64,000 nt of DNA, from contig NZ_VLKW01000015.1 of NCBI RefSeq assembly GCF_007830495.1, positions 1-64,000 on the forward strand, in the 5' to 3' direction. The notes under the pieces were generated by a model, which ran no database searches, was not told where the DNA came from, and saw only the letters and a list, made by a program, of their open reading frames with translations. A program made the position numbers and the translations under genes. Positions 61,590 through 64,000 of the stretch are shown here, one piece after another (the first letter of the stretch is position 1; each line of letters begins with the position of its first letter). Source of the stretch: Pseudoduganella flava (GTDB lineage Bacteria > Pseudomonadota > Gammaproteobacteria > Burkholderiales > Burkholderiaceae_D).

Positions 61590-64000
61590 ATGACGAAAAT
61601 GCCGCAAGACCTGCGTAAGGAAACCCTGGATCTCGTCAACGCCGGCAAGGCCCCCGCGGGCAGCCCGGTACAGGCGCTGATCGCCGCATGGTTGAAGTCC
61701 CTCGACGACGAGGACCTGGCCGATACGCTGCCGGAGAGCCTTGCCCCGGTGCTGATCGAAGGCTTCACGCAGGCTGCCCGCCGCACCACGCAGGGCGCGC
61801 AGATCGCGCCGCTCCGTTACGTGGACGGCAGCAAGGGCATGGCCACCGCGCTGCTGATCCTGAACGATGACATGCCGTATCTCGTCGATTCGATCGTGAT
61901 GGCGCTGCGCAAGCAGAAGATCCTCGTCAACGGTGTGCTGAACGCCGTGCTGCCCGTGACGCGCGACGGCGCCGGTGCCGTGACGGCCGTCGGCGAGCCG
62001 GGCGCGAAGCTGGAATCGTACGTGTTGTGCCTGTTGACGGAAGAGCTGGACGGCGCCCAGCTGCAGGAACTGACGGGCCGCATCGAGATGGTGGCGCGCG
62101 ACGCCGCCGTCGTGAAACGCGACCTGCAGCCGATGAAGGACCGTTTCACCACCGTTGCCACGTCGGTGCAGGGGCAGGGCGAGGAGGGCCAGGAGGCCGC
62201 CGCCTTCCTGACCTGGGCGCGCGACGAGGGCTTCGAGGTGCACGGCTACGCCTACTACTTCGTGCAGCCGGGCCGCAAGGAGCTGGAGCGCGACGTGGCC
62301 TCGCGCATCGGCGTGCTGCAGGATACGTCGCACAGCGTGTACGGCACCTGCCTCGCGAACATCCCGGGCGACCCGGAAACGCTGGCGCACCGCGCCCATA
62401 TCCTGTCGATCGTGAAGGCCGACGTGAGCGGCACCTTGCACCGCGACCAGCAGCTGGACTTCATCGGCGTGCGCGCCGTTGACGCCAATGGCAACCTCCT
62501 CGGCGAACACTGCTTCATCGGCCTGTTCACCCGCGCCGCGATGCTGACGCCGCTGGCGCGCCTGCCGTTCGCACGCGGCCGCATCGCGCAGGTGCTGAAG
62601 ATCGCCAACCTGCGCCAGGAAGGCTTCCGCGCCGAGAAATTCATCGAGATCCTGGAATCGCTGCCGCGCACCGAAGCGCTGGAAGCGGATCCGCAATGGC
62701 TGGCCGAGGTGTGCAGCGCCGTCGTCTCGCTGTACAAGCAGCCGCGCACCAAGGTGTTCGCGCGGCGCGACGTGTATGCGCGCCACCTGAACGTGCTGGT
62801 GTACCTGCCGCGCGAACGCTACAGCGGCAGCGTGGCCAATGCGCTGGCGCGCGCCCTGCAGGAAAGCTCGGGCGCCACCCACGTCAGCTCGCAGACGCTG
62901 GTGGCGGATGGTCCGCTGGCCCGCCTGTACCTGATCGCCCACGCGGCGCGCTACCCGCTGGACCTGGAAAGCGACATCCAGCGCCCGCTGCTGTCGATCC
63001 TCGACGGTTGGCACAACAGCTTCTCGGAGCTGGCCGACGCGGTGCCGGACGAATCGCTGCGCAACAACCTGCGCCGCATCTGCGCGACCCTGCCGGTCGA
63101 TTACGTCAGCGCCACCGAACCGGCCGTGGCCTTCCATGACCTGGACAAGATCCTGCGCAATGGCGCATCCGACCGGGCCGACGTGCGCATCGAACTGGGC
63201 ACAGGCGTGGGCACAGGCGCGGGCAAAGGCACCGGCAACGAAGCGACGACGATCCGCATCTACACGGTGGACAAGACCCCGACCCTGTCGTCGATTCTGC
63301 CCGCGCTGCACAACGCCGGCGTGCTGATCGACCGCGAACGCGCACACACGATCAGGACCAGCGATGGCAAGCGCCACTTCGTGACGACGTTGACGGTGGA
63401 CGCCACGTCCGCCGAGAAGCTGGCGCGGCCCGGTGTGGCCACTGTCGCGGAAGACCTGTTCGCGGCGCTGTTCAACGACGACATCGAGGACGGCCGCCTG
63501 AACGGCCTGGTGGTCGAAGGCGGGCTGAATCCGAAGCAGGTGCAGCTGGTGCGCGCCTACATGAGTTACTGGCGCCAGACCGGCACGCAGTTCTCGGTGC
63601 GCTACATCGCCGAAAGCCTGCGGCGCCAGCCGGCGTTCGTGAAGGAGATCGTCGACGCGTTCGAACAGCGCTTCGACCCGCGCCGCGGCGAAGGCGAACG
63701 CAGTGCCGCCCGCGAACAGCTGCTCGCATTGAAATCACGCGTGCCGCAGGTGAACCACGCCGACCTGGAAGTGATCCTGGGCGCGATGATCGACCTGGTG
63801 CTGGCCACCGTGCGCACCAGTTACTTCAAGCAAGGCCTGGGCGACCGCATCATCTTCAAGTTCGACACCAGCAACCTGGCGCTGCTGCCGGAACCGAAGC
63901 CGTACCGCGAAATCTACGTGTTCTCGCGCCGCTTCGAAGGCGTGCACCTGCGCGGCGGCCCGGTCGCCCGCGGCGGCCTGCGCTGGTCGGACCGGATGGA
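61590..64000 (+). CDS. gdhB: NAD-specific glutamate dehydrogenase, large type (partial, runs off the window)
   Basis: The first 803 codons of a protein that is normally about 1600 residues. It is read directly from the DNA, starting at ATG 61590 with GGAGAAGCAG upstream. Family landmarks present are NDDMPYLVDSIVMAL, a PGRKELERDVASRIGVLQDTSHSVYGTC region, RYSGSVANALARAL and, at the edge, RRFEGVHLRGGPVARGGLRW at the start of the catalytic half. It deaminates glutamate to 2-oxoglutarate, which would drain the product of arginine catabolism. A low-complexity GTGVGTGAGKGTG insert lies near residue 540. No stop is reached. Confidence 0.93.
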   Translation, partial: MTKMPQDLRKETLDLVNAGKAPAGSPVQALIAAWLKSLDDEDLADTLPESLAPVLIEGFTQAARRTTQGAQIAPLRYVDGSKGMATALLILNDDMPYLVDSIVMALRKQKILVNGVLNAVLPVTRDGAGAVTAVGEPGAKLESYVLCLLTEELDGAQLQELTGRIEMVARDAAVVKRDLQPMKDRFTTVATSVQGQGEEGQEAAAFLTWARDEGFEVHGYAYYFVQPGRKELERDVASRIGVLQDTSHSVYGTCLANIPGDPETLAHRAHILSIVKADVSGTLHRDQQLDFIGVRAVDANGNLLGEHCFIGLFTRAAMLTPLARLPFARGRIAQVLKIANLRQEGFRAEKFIEILESLPRTEALEADPQWLAEVCSAVVSLYKQPRTKVFARRDVYARHLNVLVYLPRERYSGSVANALARALQESSGATHVSSQTLVADGPLARLYLIAHAARYPLDLESDIQRPLLSILDGWHNSFSELADAVPDESLRNNLRRICATLPVDYVSATEPAVAFHDLDKILRNGASDRADVRIELGTGVGTGAGKGTGNEATTIRIYTVDKTPTLSSILPALHNAGVLIDRERAHTIRTSDGKRHFVTTLTVDATSAEKLARPGVATVAEDLFAALFNDDIEDGRLNGLVVEGGLNPKQVQLVRAYMSYWRQTGTQFSVRYIAESLRRQPAFVKEIVDAFEQRFDPRRGEGERSAAREQLLALKSRVPQVNHADLEVILGAMIDLVLATVRTSYFKQGLGDRIIFKFDTSNLALLPEPKPYREIYVFSRRFEGVHLRGGPVARGGLRWSDRM

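Overview
The window looks like chromosomal DNA of a betaproteobacterium in the Oxalobacteraceae (Massilia/Pseudoduganella/Duganella type). I infer this from the GC-rich coding, the rRNA style, several PEP-CTERM sorting proteins, the order recG / queA-tgt-yajC-secDF, and an aruCFG-astDB arginine cluster. No search was possible, so the genus is an inference. No prophage, insertion sequence, CRISPR array or tRNA gene was found.

Layout. 1-383: 3' end of a 23S rRNA gene, 5S rRNA and the rrn terminator. 483-2861: an ECF sigma factor with its NrsF-type membrane anti-sigma factor, then a candidate target operon (MXKDX-type repeat protein and spondin-domain protein) behind a GTAACC-N16-CGAA promoter. 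2911-9097: PagL-like lipid A deacylase, beta-hydroxyacid dehydrogenase, M20 amidohydrolase, molybdopterin oxidoreductase and a lipoprotein peptidase. 9167-12811: tandem fadD-like acyl-CoA ligases with a candidate promoter and operator. 12915-19443: a PEP-CTERM protein with an EF-hand loop, PhoD phosphatase, thioesterase, Atm1-type ABC exporter and an unfamiliar four-gene secreted/membrane cassette. 19454-26388: dicarboxylate transporter, orphan ABC ATPase, pyrC, DUF3025, Gfo/Idh/MocA oxidoreductase, a small PEP-CTERM protein, and an MFS transporter overlapped by a 39-codon membrane ORF.

26589-36108: divergent SDR/TetR pair with two operators, recG, then queA-tgt-yajC-secD-secF (queuosine and Sec translocon). 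36198-39012: three exported proteins (PIG-L-like, SurE-like, lipoprotein). 39176-44421: a sugar operon (GPH transporter, GH94 phosphorylase, GntR-like LacI repressor) with LacI-type operators, a short leader ORF and two consecutive terminators in its leader. 44577-53899: FRG-domain protein, WYL-type regulator, glutathione transferase, two-component system, LysR/YeiH pair, an esterase without its serine nucleophile, HDOD protein and MarR operon.

54045-64000: an ArgR-like AraC regulator followed by astC-aruF-aruG-astD-astB and the start of a large NAD-glutamate dehydrogenase that runs off the window. Together they would convert arginine to glutamate and then 2-oxoglutarate, except that astE is not present here.

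Two families of short dispersed intergenic repeats were found by eye: one built from GGGTCAGACCC palindromes (near 32.5, 43.3 and 55.0 kb) and one of about 95-115 bp present in opposite orientations near 26.5 and 39.1 kb. Every gap longer than about 300 bases is accounted for: 121-482 holds the 23S-5S spacer, 5S and terminator, and 39013-39481 holds a repeat and the sugar-operon leader.
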